In this document: in pieces, positions 25,131-36,340 of the stretch
Position numbering within the stretch: position 1 is the first letter of the stretch
Layout: each line of letters opens with the position of its first letter
Assembly (NCBI GenBank): GCA_028015205.1
Contig: CM051514.1
Location: forward strand, 6,820,001 to 6,884,000
Reading direction: 5' to 3'
Origin: Mytilisepta virgata
Taxonomy: Eukaryota; Mollusca; Bivalvia; Mytilida; Mytilidae
Length of the DNA: 64,000 nucleotides
Notes under the pieces: model-generated
The model's database searches: none
What the model was told of the DNA's origin: nothing
The model's input: the letters and a program-made list of their open reading frames with translations, nothing else
Translations under genes and position numbers: made by a program

Positions 25131-26433
25131 AAGGAAACTGTTTTAAAAAAAAATAAATTGGTCCGTTATAATTCTAGGTCACCAATATATACGTGTCCAT
25201 TTACAACAATAAACGAATTGTACGCGACTATGAAAAACGTTGGAAATCCCCCATGCAGAGCCCCAATTTTTTTTACATCTGCCTTTCCTTTTCATTACTT
25301 CAGACAGTTTTCGCATTGAGTCCATCGTAGTTATTGATGTCTTACTGGAAAACAATCAGTTGGTCATCCGTTATCTGACCTTAGCCGTGACCTCTTTATC
25401 TGACCCCAACTAACCTATGTATATTTTTGTATTCTTGCATTACCTTGCACGTTTTAAATTCTTACTTGTTTCTACAGATTAACTTTCCATTTTTATTTAT
25501 ATATAAGATATGTCTGTCACAATATTACTATTTAATTATCACATCTCGGAAAGACTTCAGTTTTCAAAGTGAGATTTTTTAACTTTGTTTAAAATTAGTT
25601 TTTTATTTCATTATATTTTTGTCCCGATACTATATAATAAATGATATTTTAAGAATTACGATTGAATTTTTATACAAATTTGAATATTTATAATAAATTT
25701 TTGTCATAAATATGTGTTATATTATATCATTAACCACGGATATTATTTTTTCTTTCTTCTTTCATAACAAATTATGACTGCCGTTGGAGTTTTAAATAAA
25801 ATGATTTGCTAAGACGAATAACACACGATTAATTACAAAAATGTCTAATTCTGACTTTATTCTCGAGGGAGACTATATTGATAAAATGAAAAATGAAGGT
25901 CCCAAGTGTGCAATAACAAAACATTGCTATTAAAACACACAGTCAAAAACAAACGAAATACTTAGAATTTGTATTCAATAAAATTTACGACGTTAGTGTA
26001 AAATGAGACAAATTGTTTCAATAAAAATTTGTTAGACATGTTACAGCAAAAACATTCTTATACAAACTTGAACAACTCGAAATCCTCTCGGATATGTACT
26101 CAGAGAGGTATCGGGTATAAGTTATACAAAGGTAATTACTTGATAAATCGATTGTATTAGGTGTTTGCTATTATTTACCGTGTAATAACTCCAATTTTCT
26201 GTTATTTCCGACAGGTGATCAGATAAAATAAATAGAAAAGTGTAAAGATAAACACTCTTGTTTCACCTCCGATAATATCATAACAGTAAATGGTAATTAA
26301 AAGAAACAGTTAACTGAAACTATGATGACCTATCGTCTTCTTGTATTGAAATATTTTTCCACGATACTAATTAATTGTTCTGTATAATCTTAAAAAAAAA
26401 CTAAACGAAAAATATGTGAAAATACACGTATTT
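25131..26433. other. non-coding DNA (probable start of KCNH intron 1)
   Basis: AT-rich sequence directly downstream of the splice donor of the channel exon. No second exon with PAS-domain wording was seen here or further left; a full conceptual search was not possible. Confidence 0.5.
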
Positions 26434-26439
26434 ACTTAC

Positions 26440-26515
26440 TCTGGTCGTCAAATTTTCGTATAATAGTATCAATAAAGATGTTAGGAGGGGCTACATGTCC
26501 TCGACGAACTGGCAT
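26440..26515 (-). CDS. ERG-type potassium channel (KCNH2/6/7 family), first coding exon
   Basis: The minus strand reads ATG at 26,515 and encodes 25 residues plus one base, beginning [20 protein letters not shown] and continuing KFDDQ. The vertebrate ERG channels begin [25 protein letters not shown]; 20 of 25 positions agree. This segment is the N-terminal cap that precedes the PAS domain and slows deactivation in ERG channels. The exon stops after CAG A and is followed by a consensus donor GTAAGT (26,439-26,434); human KCNH2 exon 1 also ends after 76 coding bases in phase 1. The rest of the channel must lie leftward, beyond or within 1-26,433, but no further exon was recognised. The protein would be a plasma-membrane, voltage-gated potassium channel subunit. 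Very short, but the match at both protein and splice level makes chance unlikely. Confidence 0.9.
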
Positions 26516-28132
26516 TTTTAAAATCCTCTTTTCACCCCATTTTTATAAAAATCCATTAAATAATTTTGTTCAAGATCCACGTTCTCTAACCGATAATATA
26601 TCCCCTGACACATGAATAACTTGTCCGCCGTTTAACATGGCATACAAAACGTTACATGTCGAGAAATTAATTTGCTTCAATGTTCGTTTTATTCACTCCT
26701 TCGATGTATTGATCGCTGATCTATCAAAGCAAAGCCGCACAACACATAATGTAAATAGTCTAACTCCGCCAGTACCCAACAGCAGCAGCAGCCGATATCA
26801 ATGCGCTGTATATTGAACATGTGTTTGATGTTTACATTTCTCGCTAGGAAGAAAGGTGAGATGGAAAAAATCGAAAGTGTATTATTTATTAACAATGATT
26901 ATAAACGAATAAATTCAAACTGAAGACAAGCATTTATTAATTGAGTCAACAACAGAATACGTCAATTCTTTTTGTAAATAAACCGTATTAATTAATTGTA
27001 TTCTGTATTAATTATTAAGTTCGTCTATCAATATTGGCTATCCTAAGTTAGAATAAACGGTACTCGTGCAAGAGGTTAATTAAATTACATACAGTCATTC
27101 CTTGTGCGGCTGCATTTAAACTCATTAAATGATGTAGCATACTAGATTTGATAAACCCTTTGATACACATTTTGATGCAAATTTCTTCGAATCATTTGTG
27201 CCCAAACCAAAATGATACTGAATTCAAAAAGTTGAATAGCAAATTAAAAAATGACAAAATGAACAATTATTGTTCATTGAAATGAATGTTTGAATATAGC
27301 CCGTCAATAAGAGTTACTTTGAATGTTCCATGGAACACTTTCGTCGTCTGCACCCATCATTTGCTTATTAAGGAGCAGTTGCAAAAGGAATTTTTATTTC
27401 TATTTCATTTAAAATACATGACAAAACGTAGTGAAATTGATATTTTCTGTATGACATGAGCAGTAAAAATGACAAGTCCATATTTTGATATTGACAGCCC
27501 CCAAAATCATTCTGATGAAAAAAATTAGAGGGGTACCCAACACTTTGACTAAAAATAGAATTGGCTAGTTTAATTTTCATAAAATTTTGATGAAATATTT
27601 ACTTTGACCTGTTGACAAAAATATAAAAATTTTAAGAAATTTGAACCACACAATTTACGGGAATAATTTCATTGGATATATTAACCCGAATAATCCAGTC
27701 GTTATATTACGATCACTACGATCACTCCATTAACCGTAAGGGGGCGCTGTAATTATTCGAGTTATGGATATATAGCAGTTTAACAAACACTAATTTTGAT
27801 CATTGAAAAGCTTGATTTCTCTTTACTAATTGTATGTGATTAAAACGTTCAGCTGATTTTTAAAGAGTTAACTCCCTTAGGTGTTGCATACCTCAGATAT
27901 TTCATTTATGATCAGTACATTAAAAATGACAGTCACCATGTTTTGATAAAGAAACATCAAAAACCATTCCGATAAAAACTAAAATAGGAGATACTGACAC
28001 TGATATTACATGTAGTTACTAAAAAATCCCTGAATGTTTCATAACTGTGGTGTATTGAGTTTAATAGACCGTTTTATTTTTTTAAAAAAATACATCATAA
28101 ATTTGTAAAGTAATGTTGCTTCAAAATCTGAA
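26516..28132. other. sequence upstream of the KCNH exon
   Basis: This should contain the 5' UTR and perhaps the promoter of the channel gene, but no TATA box, CpG-rich block or initiator could be assigned. Two similar blocks near 27,450-27,560 and 27,900-28,000 (AAAAATGACARTC, CATATTTTGAT/CATGTTTTGAT, CATTCYGATRAAAA) suggest an old duplication. No frame here is convincing. Confidence 0.45.
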
Positions 28133-28334
28133 TTGGGAAGATTGTCATTAGCCCCTTTTTCTAGCACGAAGCTAAAAGGGTTTACTCTCCTAACAAATTT
28201 GTTGCTCGTAATAGTAGCCTCAAACATAAGGAACCAGCTGGCATATATATTCTTATCTTAGACAACATTTTAACATAGATGTAGATAAATTAATATAGAT
28301 AGAAGCACACCCAAGTTCTGACATGAAGGTTATA
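28133..28334 (+). repeat. dispersed repeat E, copy 1
   Basis: Matches 32,098-32,282 in the same orientation: TTTTCTAGCACGAAGCTAAA, ACTAACAAATTTRTTG, TTCTTATCTTARACAA, CATTTTAACATAGATGTAGA and CACACCCAAGTTCTGACATG. About 180-200 bp with scattered changes. Non-coding. Confidence 0.75.
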
Positions 28335-28649
28335 GACTTGTCTGACATGATTATTCATTGATTTGTTATAGAAATTACCAGTATTTAGCAAAATTCAAAA
28401 ATAATAGAATTACTAAGGGTTCATTCCTAATATTGCACATGGTAGATCTCCTTAGTTGAAATTTGGCTTCCTATTTCGGTATTTTTGGTTATGAGTACTT
28501 CTTGGTTTAAAATAAGTTTGTTTTTTGGTCTTTCAAATGTTTCGGTTTTAATGCTGCTGATGAGAGGTAATTCCTTGAAATGCGTCGTATACAGCATAGT
28601 ATAAATTTACTATATCTAATATAAGTATCTTTGGATTGTTATTTTATAT

Positions 28650-29487
28650 CAAAACCCAAGTTCGGCGGTGGCAGTCATCTTTGTTGACAATCCGTGTGAT
28701 CGGACACAATTCTGAAAGAGGACCATTTAAGGACCAATGCTTCCAAGTTAATTTTAATTGGCTCAGTAGTTTCAGACGAAAAGATTTTTGAGTGAATTTC
28801 CCATAGGGTCCTATGATAATCTGAGTTCAGCTGTGGCGGCCATCTTGGTTCACTGACCATGAAATCGGACACATTTCTGAAAGAGGACCTCCTTAGGACC
28901 ATTGCTGCCAAGTCTGGTTCCAATATGTCAAATGGTTTCCGGCAAGAAGATTTTTCAATGAATTTTTCCATAGGGCCTTATGTTAAACTAAGTATGGCTG
29001 TGACGGTCACCTTGGTTGACAGTCCGGGTCATCAGACAAAATTCTGAAAGAGGACAATCTAAGGACCATTGCTACCAAGTCTAGTTCTAATTGGTTTAGT
29101 GGTCTCAGACAAGAAGATTTTTGAGTGCTATGTTTAACTAAGTTCGGCTATGGTGGCCATCTTGGTTAACAGTCCAGGTCATCGGATACACTTCTGAAAG
29201 AGAACCTCCCAAGGAGTATTACTGCCAAGTTTGGTTCCAATTGGCCTTGTAGTTTCATAGAAGAAGATTTTTGAAATTCGTCCCCCTTTTTTCCTATTTT
29301 TAGTAACAGCAGCCATGTCGGTTGCAAGTCGGGGATGCCGGACATAGTTTTGAAAGGGAGCCACCCAAGGACTATTCCACCAAAGTTTGGTCCCAATTGA
29401 ACCAGTGGTTTCAGAAGAAAAAATCTTTAAAGGAAAGTTTACGCCGGATGCCGTCTTAAAAGGGCCCTTTAGGTCAGGTGAGCTAAA
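28650..29487 (+). repeat. pearl-like repeat A, five-unit array
   Basis: The marker GTTTCAGACGAAAAGATT and variants occur at 28,771, 28,937, 29,104, 29,254 and 29,410, giving periods of 166, 167, 150 and 156 bp. Units carry GGCCATCTTGGTTGACAGTC-type wording, TCTGAAAGAGGACC and AAGGACCATTGCTACCAAG. The terminal unit has AACAGCAGCCATGTCGGTTG, a shortened ACG tract and the end GGTCAGGTGAGCTAAAATG. Minus-strand frames of 61-98 codons here are by-products of the repeat. Confidence 0.85.
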
Positions 29488-29964
29488 ATGTTTAATAACA
29501 AAATATATGAAACCTGGTGAAACATAGCAGGCAACAAATCATCAATATTATTTCAAAAAAGAAATGCACACCACCTAATTATGGGTCGGGCTACAGCAAA
29601 CAAAGAATATTTCAAGCATGGCCTGATATTAATCCTTTAGTGAAGGATGCGCTAAATTCAAATTGTATGAAGAAGGTATATATGCATGGTATGTTTTAGC
29701 CACTTCCAAATTTAACGTATCATAATTGGATAAAAAAACAGCTTCGAGGAGCCACATGAACCTTTCAGCCATACAGAAATTTTTTTCTTTATAGTAAATT
29801 AAAATCAGAAACAAAATTTGAGGAGTTCTTAAAAATTGAAAATTCCAATAGTCGCCGAGTATTGACTATATTTAGAATTAGTAACATAAAAAAAATGAGA
29901 ATTACAGTGTTATAAATAAAAATACTCGGAAACAAAGAATTTTTAAAAGTTGCAATGTTCCGAA

Positions 29965-30190
29965 TGACCGCACTAAGGCCAGATGAGCTATTGCCATCAC
30001 TTGGCGTGCGTTGTCCGTCGCCCGTCGCCCGTAGTTCTTTTGCGTCGTCTTCGTCGTCCTCGTCGTAAACTTCACAGCAATGGTCCTTAGGTGTCCTCTT
30101 TCAGAATTGTATCCGATGACCCGGCCTGTCATCCAAGATGGCCGCCGAACTTGGTTTAACATTGGACCTTATGGGTAATTTACTTAAAGA
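29965..30190 (-). repeat. pearl-like repeat A, inverted single unit
   Basis: On the minus strand this reads CCAAGATGGCCGCC region, TCTGAAAGAGGACACC, AAGGACCATTGCTGTGAAG, GACGAGGACGACGAAGACGA, and CCAAGTGATGGCAATAGCTC, then ATCTGGCCTTAG. The end hairpin has lost its second arm. It is the only clearly inverted copy of family A and lies about 480 bp from the end of the array at 28.7-29.5 kb. Confidence 0.8.
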
Positions 30191-31309
30191 TCTTCTTGTT
30201 TGAAACCTGTGAGTTTTTATATTTGAACTTATTTTTGGTACAAATGTAAGTGAGTTTATAATGATGAGTTATAGAACAAGTTTGAGTTTGACGCTGATTG
30301 GATAATTACTGTGAGAGTTATTGACCTTAAAAACAGAAATTATTGCCAAAAATATAAATTTTCCGGACTATTTTGCAAACCCTTTTACCAAGTGATCTTA
30401 TTTTTGATATGCGAGCTTATAATAAAACGTATCACAAAATGCCGAAATAAATTTGATGCACTGTATGGGCATTTCGTTAACAGACAACTCATCAGAAGTG
30501 CTCGAGATCAAAATATTGGAAAACCGGTTAAAGATATAATGAGGAATAAATAAGCACAACGATCAAAAATTAAAACAACTAAAACAAACAGGTATCCAAA
30601 ATGAAAATGATGAGCTTTACAGATCAAGTTTGAGTCTGATAATTTTTGTGAGACTTATTGCCCTTGGAAATAACAACAAGAAGTCTATTTATTTCAAAGG
30701 TCAAAGGACAAGGTAATTGTGAAATTCAAAATGTGTTTAAATATTAACAATTAAGTTGCATAGTATAGATATTTTGATTCAATATTCAAGGTCACCATGA
30801 CATTTTGGATTATAGACTATGGATGACAGAACCTAGCTTGAGCGTTTCACTTGTTTTAGACATTCGCCAATAGAACAACTATAGGCTTATTGGTTTTCAA
30901 GGTCACTTTGTCATTTTGCATGTGTTAAGCATTCTTATGGGTGTAGCAAACCTTATGAATTTTCAACGAAAACCCTGGGGTGATAGGACGTACCGCTGGA
31001 ATAGGTCTCATTTTCCTGCTTGAAAATGTAGGATATGAAGGCTAAGAAAGACCCTAAAACATTCTTTAATTTGCAACTACATGTAAAACATGCACCATAG
31101 ATACATTTTTCTTTGAAAGGAACTAAACAAAGGTCATAAGCTTACAACTACATGAAAACCACACCACAGAGATAATTTGTGACAATAAAGTGTAGTTGAT
31201 AAATTCAGTCACTATCCAACTCCGACATAATAACACAAAGAGTCTGTGACGAAAAAAATAAACAAACATCCAGAGTTTGCAAGAATGATCAATCTTTTTA
31301 AAACGATAC
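30191..31309. other. non-coding DNA with weak duplications
   Basis: Similar blocks near 30,270-30,335 and 30,612-30,675 (CAAGTTTGAGTYTGA followed by GTGAGAGTTATTG / GTGAGACTTATTG) indicate an old repeat. No gene supported. Confidence 0.45.
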
Positions 31310-31334
31310 TTTGATACGAATTTTGATTCACAAG

Positions 31335-31920
31335 ATTTGACAATTTCGTTGATTTACGACTCATCAGTTTTGCTCATGGCCTAAAACGTTGAAAACCAAA
31401 ACAACGAGCTTAAAAATTGAAAAGCAAATTGAACTAGACAAAGTGATGCCCCCGCACTCTACTCAGAAGTAACTGTATTATAACAAAGTTAATGTAGCAC
31501 TTTCTTTGAGATATTATTGTGTCTGGGAGACACAATTGATGCCCCCGCAGATGCAAAGTGTTATTTTAAAATACACAAAGTTGAGCATGGGAGCACATAG
31601 GTCAGAGGTTCAGATCAACTGGTAGCGCCTTAATCAGCATTGTTCGACATCTATTTTTAAGATAAAAATCAAATCCCTGACCACATGCACACCTGCAATA
31701 TACGTACGAACAGCCAGCAAAGTGAAAACTTCCTAGCATTCAAACTGTAAGAGGAGTTATGCGGAATTACTATATACCCATAATGGGACGGACAGGAGTA
31801 AAACAATATGCCCCCCAACATTTAGTTGCGGGGCATAAAAATGTCAAAATGACCGAAATGGGTAAAGCCAAAAGCATTCAAGGACAAAGCTATGCACGAG
31901 GGAGAAACTCCTCAGTTGAT
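31335..31920 (-). repeat. mussel-type dispersed repeat D, interrupted copy
   Basis: Read on the minus strand, 31,920-31,845 corresponds to the first half of repeat D at 19.7 kb (TCTCCCTCGTGCATAGCTTT ... CATTTCGGTCATTTTGACAT) and 31,418-31,335 to the second half (GTTGTTTTGGTTTTCAACGT ... TGATGAGTCGTAAATCAACG). About 420 bases with GCGGGGCAT-type ends lie between the halves, so this copy was split by a later insertion. Confidence 0.7.
31443..31838. mobile_element. nested insertion with ATGCCCCCGC-type ends
   Basis: The left boundary carries GATGCCCCCGCACTC and the right boundary AGTTGCGGGGCATAAAAA, which are inverted relative to one another over about 11 bases. A second GATGCCCCCGCAGATGC lies inside at 31,539. 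The element interrupts repeat D. No transposase or RT is visible, so it is non-autonomous. Exact limits and target duplication are uncertain because of flanking A/T runs. Confidence 0.6.
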
Positions 31921-31997
31921 AATTGATATACAGGTTATATAAATCCTGTCTTTGTCACCATGCTTTCCTTACCCCAACCCGCTATAAAAATACAATT

Positions 31998-32079
31998 GGT
32001 GCTGTCTAATGACACGTTTCTACTTTCTCTTTGCATTTGGTGCTGTCTAATGACACGTTTCTACTTTCTCTTTGCATTT
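31998..32079. repeat. 41-bp perfect tandem duplication
   Basis: Two identical adjacent copies of a 41-bp unit starting GGTGCTGTCTAATGACACGT, the second at 32,039. No differences were seen between copies, implying a recent event or an assembly artefact. It lies just before repeat E copy 2. Confidence 0.9.
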
Positions 32080-32097
32080 GAATTTCAATTATAGTGC

Positions 32098-32282
32098 ATC
32101 TGAGAACCATGTCATTTTCTAGCACGAAGTTAAAGGGATACTCCACTAACAAATTTATTGATGTAAGAACAAAACATAATGAACCACCTGGTATATAGTT
32201 TCTTATCTTAAACAATATTTTAACATACATGTAGATACAATAATAGATAGAAACACACCCAAGTTCTGACATGAAGGCTATT
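32098..32282 (+). repeat. dispersed repeat E, copy 2
   Basis: Second copy of the repeat at 28,133-28,334, with TTTTCTAGCACGAAGTTAAA, AACATACATGTAGATACAAT and CACACCCAAGTTCTGACATG. It gives rise to a short accidental minus-strand frame. Confidence 0.75.
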
Positions 32283-32971
32283 TTACTAGTTTTTCTTTTG
32301 GCATCTAGTATATGTTGGTCAGTGTATTAAAAGGGCTTAGAGGAAATGTATAGAATTGAATACAGTGGCATGAATACCAATAACCGTATAATAATGATGT
32401 TCAATTATATAAGGAAAGATTTTTAAAAATAGATATATACAGAATTTTAAATAATTACACAATATATACTTTTTTCTTTTGCTTTAAAAAATCAGAATAA
32501 TCATATCACGTCATCATTTGTATATATATATATATAGAAATATTCATAGGCAGCAAATATTTTCCCGCGGTATTTTATTCCCGAGCTTTCTGGTTTTGTT
32601 GTACAGTTAGAGCAGATGCCGAGAATTCCGAATGATTATTTAGCAGACAACTTATGCTAACACATTTTCAATCTGTCATTAAATGGTTTTGGCTTTGCTC
32701 TTTCATCTTTTTTGGCATTTGAATCTTCTGCTCTGTAAGAATTTGGGCTGTTGTTTCGACTTTCAGCATTTTCGACCTTGAGCACAATTTATAAGTCGTA
32801 ATTCAACGAAACATTGCTTTTCTGTGAATTATAGCGAGCGCAGTGTGCGCTATAGGAGCATATGCATTTTCTACATATGGGTCATTTAGAAAAGTCTTTG
32901 TTGAATGGGAGCAGCCATATTGTGCTGCATACTAAGGCTAGAAAAAGTTTCGTTCGCCGAAAACGGATGTA
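32283..32971. other. non-coding DNA left of the Tc1-like element
   Basis: AT-rich sequence with a short TA run near 32,520 and a degraded piece of repeat D at about 32,748-32,815 (GTTGTTTCGACTTTCAGCAT, GAGCACAATTTATAAGTCGT). Confidence 0.5.
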
Positions 32972-32973
32972 TA

Positions 32974-34519
32974 TATACTGAACCGCAAAAGAAACGTCGC
33001 TTTTTCAAAATGTTAGCAAAATTCAAAATAAATATTAATTAATGATTTTTATATAATCAGTATTACGATTACATCACCAGGTAAGATTAAATTACCTGTG
33101 AATTAAATTTTCGGTTGAATAATTTTCAATTGATATCGTAGAGCGACCGTACCTAAAACCGCTCGTGGGACACACTTGGCGGTAATTTTTCTTAAATCTT
33201 AAATGTTCGTGAAATTCATGCTCCTTTATGGGTATAAAAGGCCGGAGAAAATTAAAGAGTGTTAGTATCAGTGTTGACACAGAAGATATGCAACGTCTGA
33301 CTCCACAACAGAGAGAACAGGTCATTGGTCGATTGGATGCTGGGCAATCTGCCAGAGTTATTGCCAACGACTTCAACTGTGCTGTTCGAACAATTGAACG
33401 TCTACGGACACGGTACAATGCAACAAACAGCACAAATGACCGTCCACGGAGTGGTAGACCCCAAGTCACTACCCCTAGACAGAATAGAGGCATTGTTCGT
33501 CGCCATTTGATGAATCGGTTCACCCCAGCTGCCGAAACTGCCAGAAACACTGTTGGAACACATGGACGACCCATAAGTGATGATACGGTTCGTCGGCGAT
33601 TAGCTGCTAGAAACATGAGATGTCGCCGTCCAGCAAGAGGACCTATTCTTACTCCTCGACACCGTCAAGCTCGTCTTCAGTGGGCCACTCAGCGACAGAA
33701 TTGGCGAAATCGACAATGGCGTAAGATCATCTTCTCTGACGAAAGCCGTTACTGCATTTCAACAGCCGATGGCAGAACCAGAGTGTGGAGAAGACGCGGG
33801 GAACGTTACGAAGACAGCTGCATTCTGGAAACAGACGCGTGGGGAGGACCTAGCATCATGGTATGGGGTGGAATCGGCCTTAACGTTAAACTTGGTCCAG
33901 TCATTTTTCAGAACCTTGGCCCAGGCAGAGGAAATGGCGTAACAGCTGCCCGTTACATCGACCAAGTCTTGACACCCCATGTTCAGCCCCATTTCGTATG
34001 TCATCAAAACAAGACTTTCCAACAGGACAATGCACGTGCGCATACTGCAAGAGCCACAACAGACTTCCTACAGCAGAATAACATTAATGTTATGGATTGG
34101 CCGGCTTTGAGTCCAGATTTAAACCCTATTGAACATTTATGAGACGAAGTTCAAAGACGGTTGAATAATGAGCAGCCAAGTCCGACAACTGCAGCTGAAC
34201 TTTCACAAGCGTTTCAGAGAGTATGGGCACGTATTCCGATGGCGTTTATTAATCGGCTCATCAACTCCATGTACCGAAGATGTGCCGCAGTAATTGGTGC
34301 CGGTGGAGGACATACACGTTATTAACGGACGTGGGAGCACAGCATTGAAAACATATGACGTTGCGACAATTGTGACGTTTTTGTGAACATTGTAACCAAA
34401 AGACTGTAAATCATTCATTAAATTTTGTAAAAATTAATTTAAAATATATAAATGTCACTTTGAAATAAATGTATGTGAACATGTCATTTTGTGCGACGTT
34501 TCTTTTGCGGTTCAGTGTG
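32974..34519 (+). mobile_element. Tc1-like DNA transposon, complete, 1,546 bp
   Basis: Terminal inverted repeats of about 27 bp: left TATACTGAACCGCAAAAGAA-ACGTCGC and right GCGACGTTTCTTTTGCGGTT-CAGTGTG. They differ at two positions near the outer tips, both of the C/T type. Each end abuts a TA dinucleotide (32,972-32,973 and 34,520-34,521), the target duplication expected of Tc1/mariner elements. The element encloses one transposase gene broken by a single stop. The young-looking ends and nearly open gene point to recent activity in the lineage. Confidence 0.95.
33288..34325 (+). pseudogene. Tc1-like transposase with one nonsense codon
   Basis: The frame runs from ATG 33,288 to TAA 34,325 (345 residues, the usual Tc1 length) with one internal TGA at 34,140-34,142. 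An earlier in-frame ATG at 33,228 exists, but family members normally begin at the RLTPQQRE helix, which favours 33,288. The N-terminal helix-turn-helix domain (MQRLTPQQREQVIGRL onward) is followed by a GRPQ linker and the DDE nuclease. Catalytic acids are in IFSDES, FQQDNARAH and NPIEH; 34 residues separate the last two, which is the DD34E type. The TGA falls where the family has Trp (IEHL-W-DE), one base away from TGG. The protein is therefore cut just after the catalytic Glu, and the C-terminal 61 residues remain readable and undamaged. Function: cut-and-paste transposition in the nucleus; this copy is probably inactive unless the stop is read through. Confidence 0.93.
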
Positions 34520-34521
34520 TA

Positions 34522-35266
34522 ATTTTAGAGCCAGACTCGTGATACCAGAAATCAGTTTCTGGAAAGGGCTATTGCTGTGCTCGCATCATTGGCCACACCA
34601 ACAACATATTAATCAATATCATACAATATTTAGTATACTTATACGAAAACAAATTATCTAAATTAGCAGTTGTCAACGCCAAAATTTGTCGCCGAATAAT
34701 GGAAACAATAATACAAAGTGAGCAGAATTATATCCAAATTGACCAAATCAGATACAGCCAAATCCATCTAAGGATATGACTACGTCGGGGAGGTATGCTC
34801 CTTATTTTCCTTTGTATACTAAAATTTAACAGTTTTACAACAGTACGTATGTTTTAAGTTTAAACCAAAGCTCTGGCAATTGCGGTGATAGTGATTTTTT
34901 GGCTTTTCCAGAGAGTGATCTCGAGTTTACCCCCTATAATGGTAATGTATGCGAATTGTATGCAATGAATTTAGTTCTTGGATAAATTTTCTAGTTCAAA
35001 ATTCTATAAAAAAAAAATAACAGTTGGGATATGTAATACTTTGACGTCTTTACATTCCATGACCAGTGAATTCTTTTATAATTATGTACCCTTCACATCT
35101 ACATCATATATTCATCCATTAAATTGTTTTCCTTAAGCAAGAACAATGCTGAACGTAGGTGGGATTTTTAAATAGTTTTGACTTAGAATAACATCGACTT
35201 TAAATTATATGGGTAAACAAAACTGATAAAAATGACCTCGTATCTTTTGGTTACGCGAATTTTACG
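34522..35266. other. AT-rich non-coding DNA
   Basis: Sequence between the Tc1-like element and the first TATGG-ended foldback element. Nothing recognised. Confidence 0.5.
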
Positions 35267-35272
35267 TCATTA

Positions 35273-36281
35273 TATGGCACGCCGTTCTCGTCAAAAGTAT
35301 GGGAATAAATGTGATGTAAAATTACACACTCAAAATGTTTATTCCGCACTCAAAATTTCTAATTACACACTCAAAATTTTTATTACGCACTCAAAATTTT
35401 TATTACACACTAGGAATATATTAATGCACACATTTGTTTTTATTCCGCACTAGGATTTCAAACATGCACAAGAAATTGCTAAATTGTACAGAGAACGCAC
35501 TCAAAAATCGGAATTACACACTCAAAATTGTGCGCAATTTTTACGCGCAGAAATCATAAATATTCATAGGATATGATTTGCATAAGTAGATCGGCGTTTT
35601 TCTAAAGCTTTAAACGTTTACTCGGAACTTTTGTATTCCGAATGGAAAAAAGTCTCTCGATTTTAGAACATAAATCAGAATCCACTGGAAGCGCGGGTGG
35701 AAGTGTCGACCACATTAAATAAAGAATTTCAATGCAGCTCACAAGTTTACGGACATTATGTTCAATAGCATTTTTGTCATGTCTAGAAACATTCAAAAGT
35801 TGTGTCGTATTTTCGAATACACTCAACAAAGATTGAAAGAAATCTTGTAGATCTTCATTGTCATTGATAGACATGTTTTGATGGTTATTTTGCAATGCCG
35901 AGTAGTTACGAATGAATTCAATACTTCCGGTGCAATCCTAAATCGCAGAAAACACCAAGACGATCTGTTGACCTAGTCATAGGACATGAATATTTATGAT
36001 TTCTGCGCGTAAAAATTGCGCACAATTTTGAGTGTGTAATTCCGATTTTTGAGTGCGTTCTATGCACAATTTAGCAATTTCTTGTGCATGTTTGAAATCC
36101 TAGTGCGGAATAAAAACAAATGTGTGCATTAATATATTCCTAGTGTGTAATAAAAATTTTGAGTGCGTAATAAAAATTTTGAGTGTGTAATTAGAAATTT
36201 TGAGTGCGGAATAAACATTTTGAGTGTGTAATTTTACATCACATTTTATTCCCATACTTTTGACGAGAACGGCGTGCCATA
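35273..36281. mobile_element. foldback-type transposon with 6-bp target duplication
   Basis: Long inverted arms of about 298 bp (35,273-35,570 and about 35,988-36,281) begin TATGGCACGCCGTTCTCGTC and match almost perfectly. The direct repeat TCATTA flanks both ends (35,267-35,272; 36,282-36,287), a 6-bp target duplication. Each arm is itself a row of about 20-bp direct repeats of the type TTACACACTCAAAATTTTTA, some with CGCACTC. This resembles foldback elements, whose long ends consist of short direct repeats. The 417-bp centre has a different composition and holds a minus-strand frame of 90 codons. No transposase is present, so mobilisation must be in trans. Confidence 0.88.
35602..35874 (-). 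CDS. hypothetical protein inside the foldback element (90 aa)
   Basis: Frame from ATG at 35,874 to TAG at 35,604-35,602; it remains open upstream for a few codons without an earlier ATG. It starts MSINDNEDLQDFFQSLLSVF and ends in TKVPSKRLKL, a basic tail that could act in nuclear import. It has an acidic N-terminal third and a helical-looking middle with one Cys-Ile-Glu-Ile stretch; there is no signal peptide or clear membrane span. I recognise no family. It fills most of the space between the two inverted arms. It may be cargo, a fragment of a longer spliced gene, or chance; composition is more protein-like than neighbouring frames. Confidence 0.45.
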   Translation of the reverse strand: MSINDNEDLQDFFQSLLSVFENTTQLLNVSRHDKNAIEHNVRKLVSCIEILYLMWSTLPPALPVDSDLCSKIERLFSIRNTKVPSKRLKL

Positions 36282-36340
36282 TCATTAGATGAAGCTGATC
36301 ATTGCAACATTATATATCCAAGAAATTGAGAAGCGTTACA

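Noticed and set aside
28675..29396. Minus-strand frames with GRxSFRxVSD repeats
   Set aside because: Repeated peptide arises from 150-167 bp family A units; not a repeat protein.
31590..31640. tRNA-like B-box wording (GGTTCAGATC)
   Set aside because: No matching A-box, acceptor stem or cloverleaf; part of the nested insertion.
33092..33616. 174-codon minus-strand frame
   Set aside because: Antisense shadow of the Tc1-like transposase, whose frame has all catalytic motifs and correct length.
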